A stretch of DNA of 6,041 nucleotides, from contig JAJYZD010000229.1 in assembly GCA_021800315.1 (NCBI GenBank), forward strand, positions 1-6,041, written 5' to 3'. This DNA is from Bacillota bacterium (GTDB taxonomy: Bacteria; Bacillota; Desulfotomaculia; Desulfotomaculales; JAJYZD01). The position numbers were made by a program, and so were the translations under genes. Below are positions 1 through 5,659 of this stretch, in pieces (positions within the stretch are counted from its first letter, which is position 1; every line of letters starts with the position of its first letter). The notes below the pieces were generated by a model, which was given only the letters and a program-made list of their open reading frames with translations, was not told the origin of the DNA and did not search any database.

Positions 1-657
1 GGTACGGAGGCGCGACTCAAGGGACTGGAGTACGGCGCCGACGATTTCCTCAAGAAGCCGGTCAGCGACAAGGAACTGCAGCTCAGGGTGCGCTCGCTCC
101 TGAAGCGGAAGAACATGCACGACCGGCTGCTGGAAAAGTACTGGACCGCCCGTCAGCAGGCCACGCTTGATTCTCTGACCGGACTTGCCAACCACGGTTT
201 TTTCCAGAAACACCTGGCCGCGGAGATGGAAAGGGCCCGCCGCTTCAGGGAGCCGCTGGGCCTGTTGATGATCGACGTGGATTCTTTCAAGCAATACAAC
301 GATATGAACGGCCATCCGGCCGGCGACGAGGTGCTGAAAACCATAGCCGTCCTCATCCAGAAGACCGTCCGGACCAGCGATCTGGCCGCCAGGTACGGCG
401 GGGAGGAGTTTGCGGTCGTCCTGCCCCGGACGGACCGGAAGGGTACCCTGGTTACGGCCGGGAAGATTTTAAGGGCGGTGAGCGACCACAGTTTTCGCCA
501 CGGGGAGAAGCAGCCGGAGGGCAGGGTGACGGTGAGCATCGGGGCCTCCGCCGCTCCGCCGGAAGGGATCGACCCGCAACGCCTGGTCGCCGCCGCCGAC
601 GACGCCCTGTACGTGGCCAAAGGCGCCGGCAAGAACTGCGTAAGGATATCATCCTAG
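1..657 (+). CDS. Response regulator diguanylate cyclase (REC-GGDEF), 5' end outside window
   Basis: The frame is open from base 1, giving 218 visible codons; the start lies upstream. Residues 1-38 are the end of a receiver domain: GADDFLKKP (12-20) holds the conserved Lys-Pro, and the phospho-acceptor Asp lies outside the window. A short linker helix (about 30-55) leads into a complete GGDEF domain from DSLTGLAN (57-64) to the TAG. The metal-binding stretch IDVDSF (91-96) and the active-site loop GGEEF (133-137, bases 397-411) are intact. RTSD (124-127) lies exactly five residues before GGEEF and is a canonical RxxD inhibitory site. Family knowledge: such proteins condense two GTP to cyclic di-GMP in the cytoplasm, are activated by phosphorylation-driven dimerisation and inhibited by product at the I-site. 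All key residues are present, so an active enzyme is inferred. The cognate kinase is not visible. Confidence 0.95.
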   Translation, partial: GTEARLKGLEYGADDFLKKPVSDKELQLRVRSLLKRKNMHDRLLEKYWTARQQATLDSLTGLANHGFFQKHLAAEMERARRFREPLGLLMIDVDSFKQYNDMNGHPAGDEVLKTIAVLIQKTVRTSDLAARYGGEEFAVVLPRTDRKGTLVTAGKILRAVSDHSFRHGEKQPEGRVTVSIGASAAPPEGIDPQRLVAAADDALYVAKGAGKNCVRISS

Positions 658-685
658 CTTTTCTCTTCGGAGCGAAGATGGGAAG

Positions 686-710
686 GACCGCCGGGAGGCG
701 GTCTTTTTTT
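686..710 (+). terminator. Rho-independent terminator after the diguanylate cyclase
   Basis: A perfect 7-bp stem, GACCGCC (686-692) with GGCGGTC (697-703) around a GGGA loop, is followed at once by seven T residues (704-710). It begins 28 bases after the cyclase stop, so it should end that transcript before the permease gene. Confidence 0.93.
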
Positions 711-757
711 CGGTAATAGCGAGGGCCGAAAGGGGGACGATATAGGTATTATGCGGT

Positions 758-763
758 GGAGGT
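758..763 (+). promoter_or_regulatory. Ribosome binding site that fixes the TTG start of the permease
   Basis: GGAGGT at 758-763 lies six bases before TTG at 770. The nearby ATG at 751 overlaps this site and meets TAG after four codons, so it cannot start the permease. This makes TTG the supported initiation codon. Confidence 0.85.
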
Positions 764-769
764 AGTCTT

Positions 770-2146
770 TTGGCCAAGGAGAAAAAGTTAAGTCTTATCG
801 GCATTGTCTTTCTGGGGCTGGGGTCGGTTATCGGTTCCGGCTTTTTCCTCGCCTCCGGCATCGTGATCCAGTTCGCCGGTCCGGCGGCGGCCTTGGGCTA
901 CCTCCTGGGAGCGCTCCTATTGTACCGGATCATGACCGCCCTGGGCGATCTGGCCCTGGCGTACCCCAAGCGGCGGACTTTTCGCGGCTATTTGCAGGAA
1001 ACCCTGGGGCCGACGGCCGGGTATCTGACCGGCTGGAACTCCTGGTTATCCAATCTGGTGGGCATGGCCAGCGAAGTGGTGGCCATGGGCATCTTCACCC
1101 GCCTGTGGGCGCCCGGCGTGCCCCTGTGGGTCTTCACCACGGGCTACTCCCTCCTGGCCGGGCTGATCAACCTTTTCGGCTTAAACATAGTCGACAGGGC
1201 GGAGGAGTTCTTTTCAGGCCTCAAGATCCTGAGCCTGATCGGTTTTACGGGCCTGGCCGCCTACCTTTTGGCCACCGGCCGTCCGGCACCCGGGCCCTTG
1301 TTTTCCCCCGCGGCCTTTTTCCCGCACGGCATCGGCGGCCTGGGCCAGGCCATGCTGATCATCACCTTTTCGTTCGGCGTGGGGGCGGTGGGTGTCACGA
1401 TGGGCCGGACCGAGAATCCCCGCCGGACGGTGCCGCTGACGGTCGACCTGGTTACCCTGGGCCAGGCCGTTCTCTATGTTCTACCTACCCTGGCCCTGCT
1501 GAGCCTGGTGCCGTGGCAATCCGTCTCCACCCAGGTCAGCCCGTTCGTGCTGGCCTTGCGCCGGGTGGGCCTGGGCACCGTCGACACCGTCTTCAACGCC
1601 GTCATCCTGTCGTCCTCGCTCTCCCTTTTGGTGGGAAGCATGTTCAGCGGCCTGGCCATGATGGTATCCCTGGGCAAGGCCCATGAGGCCCCCGCCTTTT
1701 TAGGCGCCCATATCAAGTGGCACAAGCTCCATTTGCCGGCCCTGGCCGTCACGGTGGGCGCCCTGGTGGCGGTCGCCTTCACCGCGTTTTTCCTGCCCTC
1801 CACCGCTTACGGTTACGTCACCAGTTCGGCCGGTTTCTTTAGCATGCTCACCTGGCTCAACATCCTGGTGGGTCAGGCCGCCTTACGGGCCAGGAAGGAC
1901 GAGGGGCGATTGAAGGCACTGATCACAGGCGGCCTGGCGGCCCTGGCCATCGTGGTCATTGCCGCCTTCGCCCTGCGGGCGCCTCGCGAGCGCGTGGCCG
2001 TGGCTGTTCCCCTGGCCGTCCTCCTGGTTCTCCTGGTCATCCGCCTGACGGTCATCTACCGCAAGGAAAAACCCCTCATCCGATTGAGGGAGGGGTTTGG
2101 ACGGATGCTGGCCGGTCTCTTCGCCCGGCGGCGGACGAAGATCTAG
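770..2146 (+). CDS. APC-superfamily amino acid permease
   Basis: A 458-residue, strongly hydrophobic protein with about 12 predicted membrane helices by eye, the usual size for an amino acid/polyamine/organocation (APC) transporter. The first helix carries the substrate-binding signature GSVIGSGFFLASG (18-30), like the GxxIGxGxF motif of the family. ENPRRTVP (215-222) matches the conserved ENPxRxxP loop after the sixth helix. SMFSGLAMMVSLGKAHEAP (290-308) matches the later small-residue helix and its cytoplasmic loop. The C-terminus is basic and cytoplasmic (RRRTKI). The likely role is proton-coupled uptake of an amino acid; the substrate cannot be told from sequence. The start is TTG with a good ribosome site. 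The gene stands alone between a terminator and a convergent dehydrogenase gene. Its stop TAG (2144-2146) overlaps the stop of the opposite gene by three bases. Confidence 0.92.
   Translation: MAKEKKLSLIGIVFLGLGSVIGSGFFLASGIVIQFAGPAAALGYLLGALLLYRIMTALGDLALAYPKRRTFRGYLQETLGPTAGYLTGWNSWLSNLVGMASEVVAMGIFTRLWAPGVPLWVFTTGYSLLAGLINLFGLNIVDRAEEFFSGLKILSLIGFTGLAAYLLATGRPAPGPLFSPAAFFPHGIGGLGQAMLIITFSFGVGAVGVTMGRTENPRRTVPLTVDLVTLGQAVLYVLPTLALLSLVPWQSVSTQVSPFVLALRRVGLGTVDTVFNAVILSSSLSLLVGSMFSGLAMMVSLGKAHEAPAFLGAHIKWHKLHLPALAVTVGALVAVAFTAFFLPSTAYGYVTSSAGFFSMLTWLNILVGQAALRARKDEGRLKALITGGLAALAIVVIAAFALRAPRERVAVAVPLAVLLVLLVIRLTVIYRKEKPLIRLREGFGRMLAGLFARRRTKI
2067..2098 (-). terminator. Probable terminator of the dehydrogenase, inside the permease coding end
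   Basis: A perfect 9-bp inverted repeat, AAACCCCTC (2069-2077) and GAGGGGTTT (2090-2098), has a 12-base loop. Read on the minus strand the second arm runs into five T residues (plus-strand A run 2067-2071), which fits an intrinsic terminator 45 bases past the dehydrogenase stop. On the plus strand no T run follows. An alternative 6-bp hairpin, CCCTCA (2073-2078) with TGAGGG (2085-2090), overlaps it. Confidence 0.6.
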
Positions 2147-3006
2147 TCCGAGTCCCAAAGGCGGGCTACGGCCATCAGGTCTTGAGCACCCCAGCCGCGG
2201 GCCCGTGCCATCGTAAACTCGGCCAGTCCGGCCGCGGCCGCCGGGAGGCCCACTGAGAGGCGGTGGGCCTCTTCCAAGGCGAAGCCCATGTCCTTGTATA
2301 TGTGGTCCAGGCTGAAGGCCACCGGGTATGCGCCTTCTTTCAGCATGGGCAGCTTGGTCTGGATGTAGGGGGAGGAGCCGACCGCGCTCTGCCCGACCAG
2401 GTCGAGAAACGAATCCAGGGGTACGCCGGATGCCGTGGCCAGCGCGGCGGATTCGGCCAGGGCGACCGTGGTCAGTCCCAGCAGGGTGTTGACGGCCACC
2501 TTGGCCGAGAGCCCGCGGCCGTGGTCACCCATGTAAACAGCCGCCTTGCCCATGGCCAGGAAAAGGGGCAGGACCTCGTCGAACACCTCCCGCCGGCCGC
2601 CGACCATGAACACCAGGGTGCCGTCCCGGGCCGGGACGACGCTGCCGGCTACCGGGGCGTCCAGAACGTGAACGCCGTTCTTTTCGGCCTCGGCCGCCAG
2701 GCGAAGGGCCAGGGTAGGGCTTACGGTACTGCAGTCCACCAGGGTCGAGCCGGCCGCCAGGCCGCTCAAGAGACCCTGGTCGCCCAACACGGTTTGCTCC
2801 ACCGCCCGGTTGTCCGACAACATGGTGAACGTTACTGCGGCCGACTCGCCGACCGCCCTGACCGTGGGCGCGAAACGGGCTCCCAGTTCCGAAAGCGGCG
2901 AGGGCCGGGCGGTCCGGTTGTAAACCGTCAGTTCGTGTCCCGCCCGGATCAGGTTGGCCGCCATCAGGGTGCCCATGCGGCCCAGGCCGACAAATCCCAG
3001 TTGCAT
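2143..3006 (-). CDS. NAD(P)-dependent beta-hydroxyacid dehydrogenase (3-hydroxyisobutyrate dehydrogenase / glyoxylate reductase family)
   Basis: A 287-residue cytoplasmic protein of normal length for the family. The Rossmann domain opens with GFVGLGRMG (4-12), a GxGxxG nucleotide loop. NRT (30-32) after the second strand places an arginine where family members bind the NADP 2'-phosphate, suggesting NADPH preference. DAPVAGS (116-122) is the substrate loop, usually D/EAPVSGG or S. The catalytic lysine is K169 in SAKVAVN, with N173 as the usual partner; KDM (238-240) is the conserved C-terminal motif. The reaction is reversible oxidation of a beta-hydroxyacid to a semialdehyde or keto acid (3-hydroxyisobutyrate, tartronate semialdehyde, glyoxylate or succinic semialdehyde are the usual options); the exact substrate is not decidable. 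AGGAGG (3015-3020 on the plus map) lies eight bases before the ATG. It is convergent with the permease and shares CTAG as stop. Confidence 0.93.
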   Translation of the reverse strand: MQLGFVGLGRMGTLMAANLIRAGHELTVYNRTARPSPLSELGARFAPTVRAVGESAAVTFTMLSDNRAVEQTVLGDQGLLSGLAAGSTLVDCSTVSPTLALRLAAEAEKNGVHVLDAPVAGSVVPARDGTLVFMVGGRREVFDEVLPLFLAMGKAAVYMGDHGRGLSAKVAVNTLLGLTTVALAESAALATASGVPLDSFLDLVGQSAVGSSPYIQTKLPMLKEGAYPVAFSLDHIYKDMGFALEEAHRLSVGLPAAAAGLAEFTMARARGWGAQDLMAVARLWDSD

Positions 3007-3025
3007 ATGTTTTTCCTCCTGTTTC

Positions 3026-3154
3026 TCAGCGGCCGCCCAGGGCCTGGACCATTTGCGCCCTGAGAGCCGTGTTTTGAGCCATGGCTTTGATGAGGCCCTG
3101 CATGGCCGGGGACAGGATGTTCAGGACGGCCTGCTGCGCCCGCTACGAACCCAT
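3026..3154 (-). pseudogene. Short coding-like frame in the dehydrogenase leader, interrupted by TAG
   Basis: On the minus strand, 38 sense codons run from 3142 to a TGA at 3026-3028, ending 19 bases before the dehydrogenase ATG. The reading looks like a real amphipathic protein end (QAVLNILSPAMQGLIKAMAQ, then a tail ending QALGGR), and about 33 of 38 third positions are G or C. Immediately upstream the same frame holds ATG GGT TCG and then TAG (3143-3145). No ATG, GTG or TTG with a ribosome site follows the TAG; the first ATG is at 3103, without one. The predicted promoter would start transcripts near 3162, leaving room only for a leaderless protein of about 42 residues if the TAG were sense. 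Options are a nonsense-mutated small gene, a remnant of a longer gene, or chance. I do not recognise a family. Confidence 0.35.
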
Positions 3155-3168
3155 GACCACTACATCTG

Positions 3169-3198
3169 ATATTAACCAAGACCTGGCCGGGCTGTCAA
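3169..3198 (-). promoter_or_regulatory. Sigma-A promoter driving the dehydrogenase
   Basis: On the minus strand a consensus -35 TTGACA (plus-map 3193-3198) is followed after 18 bases by TAATAT (3169-3174), a four-of-six -10 match; TTAATA with a 17-base spacer is an alternative. Transcription would begin near 3162, giving a leader of about 155 bases before the dehydrogenase ATG. Confidence 0.6.
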
Positions 3199-3280
3199 CC
3201 GGGGAAACCGTTGCCGGACCGATGCGCAATGGCAGGAAATGACGGGGCGCGAAGTCGGAATAAAGCGCGTACAGGCTTTT

Positions 3281-4042
3281 TCACCCGTAAGCCGGAATGT
3301 GCAGCAGTTCGTCCACGGTGACAAACTGGTAACCTTGCGCTTTTAGTTCCTTGATAAGGGCGGGCAGCACTCTGACCGTGACTTCCTGGGTGCCGGGGAA
3401 GACGATGGAGTGCATCAGGATGATGGCGCCGGGGCGAACCTGGGCGTCGAGGCCGGCCAGGATCTTGGAAGGCTGCGGTTCCAGCCAGTCGTGGCTGTCC
3501 GCGGACCAGCCGATTACCCGGTAGCCGTCCTTTTGTACCAATTCCATGACTTCCGGTGACGCGGAGCCCCAGGGGAGTCTGACCAGGGCGGTCCTATGCC
3601 CGGTGAGACGCTCCAGGAGTTCCTGGGTGTCTTTAATCTCCCGCCGGGCCTGGTACGGTGCCAGACGCGCCATGTTGCGATGGGACCAGGTGTGGTTGGC
3701 GATCGTGTGGCCCTCGGCGGCGATACGCCGCACGATGGCCGGGTGCACTTGGGCGTGTTTGCCGATGAGGAAGAAGGTGCCCCTGACCGAGTTCTCTTTC
3801 AGGATGTTCAGGATCCTGACCGTCGCCTGGTCATCCGGCCCATCGTCGAAGGTGAGGGCCAGCTTTGTGGTCCCGCCGGGGCCGGCGAAGAAATAGGTGC
3901 CGGGGTACATGGCGACCAGTTGCTCCCGCGTGTAACGGTAGGTTATGCCGTCGTCAGCCGGCAGATACGCGTGAGCCTTGCCGGCGACCAGCGCCGCGGC
4001 CAGGGCGGAGAGAACGAGGAGAACGAGCACGGTCGGCTTGAT
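3281..4042 (-). CDS. Secreted polysaccharide deacetylase (NodB domain, carbohydrate esterase family 4)
   Basis: From the first conventional start, GTG at 4030, the protein has 249 residues; numbering here uses that GTG. Residues 1-21 are a signal sequence ending AHA before Y22. The NodB domain carries all five motifs: TFDDGP (60-65, base D62 and metal ligand D63), HTWSH (113-117, metal-binding H113 and H117), RLPWG (151-155), WSADSHDW (175-182) and LMHS (205-208, catalytic H207). Family knowledge: these enzymes remove N-acetyl groups from peptidoglycan or chitin-like sugars outside the membrane; the spore-formers' PdaA/PdaB group is closest in style, but the exact substrate is unknown. I extend the start to ATC at 4042-4040: this adds residues beginning with lysine, giving the basic N-region that the GTG version lacks, and GGAGGG lies nine bases before it. 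An in-frame TGA three codons upstream rules out a longer protein. It is a single-gene unit. Confidence 0.9.
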   Translation of the reverse strand: MKPTVLVLLVLSALAAALVAGKAHAYLPADDGITYRYTREQLVAMYPGTYFFAGPGGTTKLALTFDDGPDDQATVRILNILKENSVRGTFFLIGKHAQVHPAIVRRIAAEGHTIANHTWSHRNMARLAPYQARREIKDTQELLERLTGHRTALVRLPWGSASPEVMELVQKDGYRVIGWSADSHDWLEPQPSKILAGLDAQVRPGAIILMHSIVFPGTQEVTVRVLPALIKELKAQGYQFVTVDELLHIPAYG

Positions 4043-4051
4043 AGGCCCTCA

Positions 4052-4057
4052 CCCTCC
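4052..4057 (-). promoter_or_regulatory. Ribosome binding site pointing to an ATC start
   Basis: GGAGGG on the minus strand (plus-map 4052-4057) is nine bases before ATC (4042-4040) but 21 bases before GTG (4030). Normal spacing is 5-10 bases, so this site supports ATC initiation of the deacetylase. Another GTG overlaps the site in a different frame and opens no meaningful protein. Confidence 0.55.
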
Positions 4058-4124
4058 GGTATGGGAATGCCAATAGTCTGTCCGTGCCGGAAGAGTAAGA
4101 TTTGGCCACGGCAACGGGGAAAAT

Positions 4125-4604
4125 ATGGGGAAACCGGAATATGCCCCCGGTGAAGCCCTTAGCCACCCGCGTGGCCAAGGGCTCCCCACTGCCGGACATC
4201 AACCTGCTGGTCAACCTGATCAATGCCGTCTCGCTGAAGTATCTCCTGCCCATGGGGACCCGCGACCCGGAGGCGGTTGACGGTACGGCCCTGCGGCCCG
4301 CGGTCGCCGGCGATGTCTTCCGGGCTTTCGGCAGCCGGGAGACGGAAATGGTTCCTGCGGTGGAACTGGTATACGCGGTGGGTTCCGGGTGCGGACCAGT
4401 TGCCGGAGGTGGCGCCGGAGCGAACTGGGCAAGATGACGGAGACCACAACCAGCGTTTTCGTACCTATCGACGGCTTCACCCCGGTCAACGGGGCCGCGG
4501 TGGGCAATGCGCGGGAGGAGCCGGCTTCCCTGCTCTCCACCTGGTTCGGTGCCCGCGTGCAGGCTTTTTTACCCGACCGTACCTCGCCGTCATGCCGGAC
4601 CTGA
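4125..4604 (+). pseudogene. Decayed B3/4-domain protein gene (COG3382-like), truncated and frameshifted
   Basis: Three reading segments align in order with B3/4-domain proteins, which resemble the B3/B4 editing region of phenylalanyl-tRNA synthetase beta. Segment one (frame of 4125) gives GKPEYAPGEAL, like the family's GxxPxxYxxSxEAL. Segment two (frame of 4162) gives ATRVAKG, PLPDIN and NLINAVSLKYLLP, the family's core, then VELVYAVGSG. Segment three (frame of 4389) gives VRTSCRRWRRSELGKMTE and then VFVPIDGF, ending at TGA 4602-4604. Going from one to two requires skipping one base (A4161); going from two to three fits loss of one G in GGG 4387-4389, so frames one and three are the same. The family's first 70-80 residues are absent: a TAA at 4095 and unrelated sequence lie upstream. 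I judge it a dead remnant. It is recognised from memory of the family, not by a search. Confidence 0.75.
4154..4183 (+). repeat. 30-base near-perfect inverted repeat in the pseudogene
   Basis: Arms 4154-4166 and 4171-4183 (13 bases each) pair at 12 of 13 positions around a CCGC loop. The only mismatch is A4161, the base proposed to be the frameshift insertion. No T run follows on either strand, so it is not an obvious terminator. Confidence 0.6.
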
Positions 4605-4608
4605 ACCC

Positions 4609-4638
4609 AAAAAACCGGCCCGGAACATTCCGGGCCGG
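4609..4638 (-). terminator. Terminator of the LysM protein gene
   Basis: Arms CCGGCCCGGAA (4615-4625) and TTCCGGGCCGG (4628-4638) are an 11-bp perfect inverted repeat, realistically a 10-bp stem with a four-base loop. On the minus strand it is followed by six T residues (plus-strand A run 4609-4614). It begins five bases past the LysM stop and sits just beyond the end of the B3/4 pseudogene. Confidence 0.93.
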
Positions 4639-4642
4639 GGCG

Positions 4643-5182
4643 CTAATTCCCGTGGCAGCAGTTGCCCATGTGGTTGCCCATGACCAGCGGGCCGCCCGGC
4701 GCCTGGCCGCATTCCATGGCTTCGGCGGTGATGTGGATATAGTCCGCGTGGGTAAGGCCGTCGACCTCCTTTTCGGCGAACCAGACGTCGGCGAAATATG
4801 CGGGCTGAAGGACGAAGAACGTCCTGACCACGACCGGATCCATTGAACTCATGATCCAGACCACGTACTTGGCGCAGGTATCCCGGATCATCTTGGGCTG
4901 GGGCAGCTTCCTGGCCGCGATCCGCACCCGGCAGGGTTGCCCCGTGAAGATTAAGGCCATGGCGGGATCACTGACCATGGAATGATTGGACCACAGAACC
5001 AGTCCGCACCAAGGGGGGTGACCGGGCCCGGGAGACGGTTCGGGCAGTTCCAGCACCTCGCCCGGGTAAATCAGGTTGGGGTCTTTGAGGCCGGGGTTGG
5101 TGGCCACTATCTGGTCGACGGTGAAGCCAAACCGCCGGCCTATCTCGTAAATAGTGTCACCTGGTTGAACGACATACTCCAT
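4643..5182 (-). CDS. LysM-domain protein with unknown C-terminal domain
   Basis: A 179-residue protein. Residues 2-46 are one LysM module with the typical pattern YVVQPGDTIYEIGRRFG, then NPGLKDPNLIYPGEVLELP; LysM binds peptidoglycan or chitin-like N-acetylglucosamine polymers. A Pro/Gly linker (47-58) leads to a domain (about 59-157) that I do not recognise, rich in beta-type hydrophobic segments and aromatic residues. The tail (158-179) is short and Cys/His-rich, ending NHMGNCCHGN; six cysteines are at 59, 84, 103, 158, 175 and 176. There is no signal peptide, as is common for LysM proteins laid down on the forespore (such as SafA-type) by the mother cell. A spore-coat or cortex role is inference from this and a possible sporulation promoter. 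The ATG at 5182 has a modest GAGGGTGGG-type ribosome site. It stands alone, with its own terminator. Confidence 0.85.
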   Translation of the reverse strand: MEYVVQPGDTIYEIGRRFGFTVDQIVATNPGLKDPNLIYPGEVLELPEPSPGPGHPPWCGLVLWSNHSMVSDPAMALIFTGQPCRVRIAARKLPQPKMIRDTCAKYVVWIMSSMDPVVVRTFFVLQPAYFADVWFAEKEVDGLTHADYIHITAEAMECGQAPGGPLVMGNHMGNCCHGN

Positions 5183-5216
5183 TTGTTTGACCCACCCTCT
5201 TTTACCACTGTATTTG

Positions 5217-5244
5217 ATATATATGCCGGGAAAAAGACAATAGT
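5217..5244 (-). promoter_or_regulatory. Possible sporulation (sigma-K/sigma-E-like) promoter of the LysM gene
   Basis: On the minus strand, AC (plus-map 5243-5244), 17 bases, then CATATATAT (5217-5225) resembles the sigma-K pattern AC-N17-CATANNNTA, except that the last two bases are AT rather than TA. An overlapping weaker sigma-A reading (TTGTCT, 17 bases, TCAAAT) is also possible. Confidence 0.35.
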
Positions 5245-5520
5245 ACAGAAAGTCCCCGCCCGGCCCGCCGTACTGTCGTCAACGATGATGATCCGCTTGC
5301 TCCGGGAAGAGTTCCGGGGATGTTCCCGGACGTGCCCTTCAGGGCAGGACAGACCGTAGGGACCATGCCGGGCCGGGGAACGCCGGGCGGATCAACGGCG
5401 ACCGTAACCCAGACCTTGAACGTCCCGCCGGCGGCTCAAAGTTTGTACGGCGGGTGGTTTCGAGGAACAAGCGGTATTCCCGGCCCGACGGGCCGGGTGC
5501 GCGGACTTGCCCGAAGGGGT
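5245..5520. other. Non-coding, hairpin-rich intergenic stretch
   Basis: I find no convincing gene between the LysM promoter and the tRNA promoter. It holds several inverted repeats: TCCGGGAA (5301-5308) with TTCCCGGA (5323-5330); TGCCC (5333-5337) with GGGCA (5342-5346); CCCGCCG (5424-5430) with CGGCGGG (5448-5454); and CCCGGCCC (5479-5486) with GGGCCGGG (5490-5497). A 10-base pair, CCCGCCGTAC (5264-5273) and GTACGGCGGG (5445-5454), brackets most of the region. None has a T tail. A structured RNA or decayed coding DNA are both possible; neither is shown. Confidence 0.5.
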
Positions 5521-5522
5521 GC

Positions 5523-5545
5523 GGGCGGCTTGACGCAAGCCGCCC
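5523..5545 (+). repeat. Perfect 9-bp palindrome over the -35 of the tRNA promoter
   Basis: GGGCGGCTT (5523-5531) and AAGCCGCCC (5537-5545) flank GACGC. The -35 box TTGACG begins at the last two bases of the left arm. It could be an operator or a hairpin from read-through RNA; no T tail follows. Confidence 0.7.
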
Positions 5546-5558
5546 ACTGAGCTATAAT
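5530..5558 (+). promoter_or_regulatory. Sigma-A promoter of tRNA-Pro
   Basis: TTGACG (5530-5535), a 17-base spacer and a perfect TATAAT (5553-5558). The predicted transcription start near 5565 leaves a leader of about eight bases before the mature tRNA 5' end, typical for a stable RNA gene. Confidence 0.9.
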
Positions 5559-5572
5559 GACAATGTAAAGTC

Positions 5573-5650
5573 CGGGGCGTAGCTCAGTTTGGCTAGAGCG
5601 CTACCTTGGGGTGGTAGAGGCCGCAGGTTCAAGTCCTGTCGCTCCGACCA
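5573..5650 (+). tRNA. tRNA-Pro (anticodon GGG)
   Basis: All arms fold. The acceptor CGGGGCG (5573-5579) pairs with CGCTCCG (5640-5646), with one G-U; the C1-G72 pair is typical of bacterial tRNA-Pro. The D stem is GCTC/GAGC around a loop with GG. The anticodon stem CTACC/GGTAG holds loop TTGGGGT, placing GGG at 5608-5610, with G37 after it. The T arm is GCAGG, TTCAAGT, CCTGT. The discriminator A and CCA are encoded (5647-5650). It reads proline CCC and, by wobble, CCU codons. It is transcribed alone from its own promoter. Confidence 0.97.
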
Positions 5651-5659
5651 GGATAATCA

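Noticed and set aside
711..769. Riboswitch ahead of the permease
   Set aside because: Only about 60 bases lie between the terminator and the start, and no known aptamer motif is visible.
2263..3063. 266-codon plus-strand frame
   Set aside because: Antisense shadow of the dehydrogenase, rich in Gly, Gln and Arg as expected from GC-rich antisense reading.
3255..3285. Terminator of the deacetylase gene
   Set aside because: AAAGC/GCTTT around an eight-base loop just past the stop is only a 5-bp, AU-rich stem; too weak to list as a feature.
4102..4437. Apparent 111-residue gene on the plus strand
   Set aside because: It is the middle frame of the B3/4 pseudogene; its first 20 or so and last 15 residues do not match the family and come from out-of-frame reading.
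4277..4846. Long plus-strand frame of 189 codons
   Set aside because: It crosses the B3/4 remnant in the wrong frame, the LysM terminator and the antisense of the LysM gene; no ribosome site.
5208..5436. Minus-strand open frame upstream of the LysM gene (includes GTFKVWVTVAVDPPG)
   Set aside because: It has a protein-like patch but no supported start, and it overlaps the LysM promoter; too weak to call.
5320..5550. 76-codon plus-strand frame before the tRNA
   Set aside because: No spaced ribosome site, runs into the tRNA promoter palindrome, and the composition is that of hairpin-rich GC DNA.
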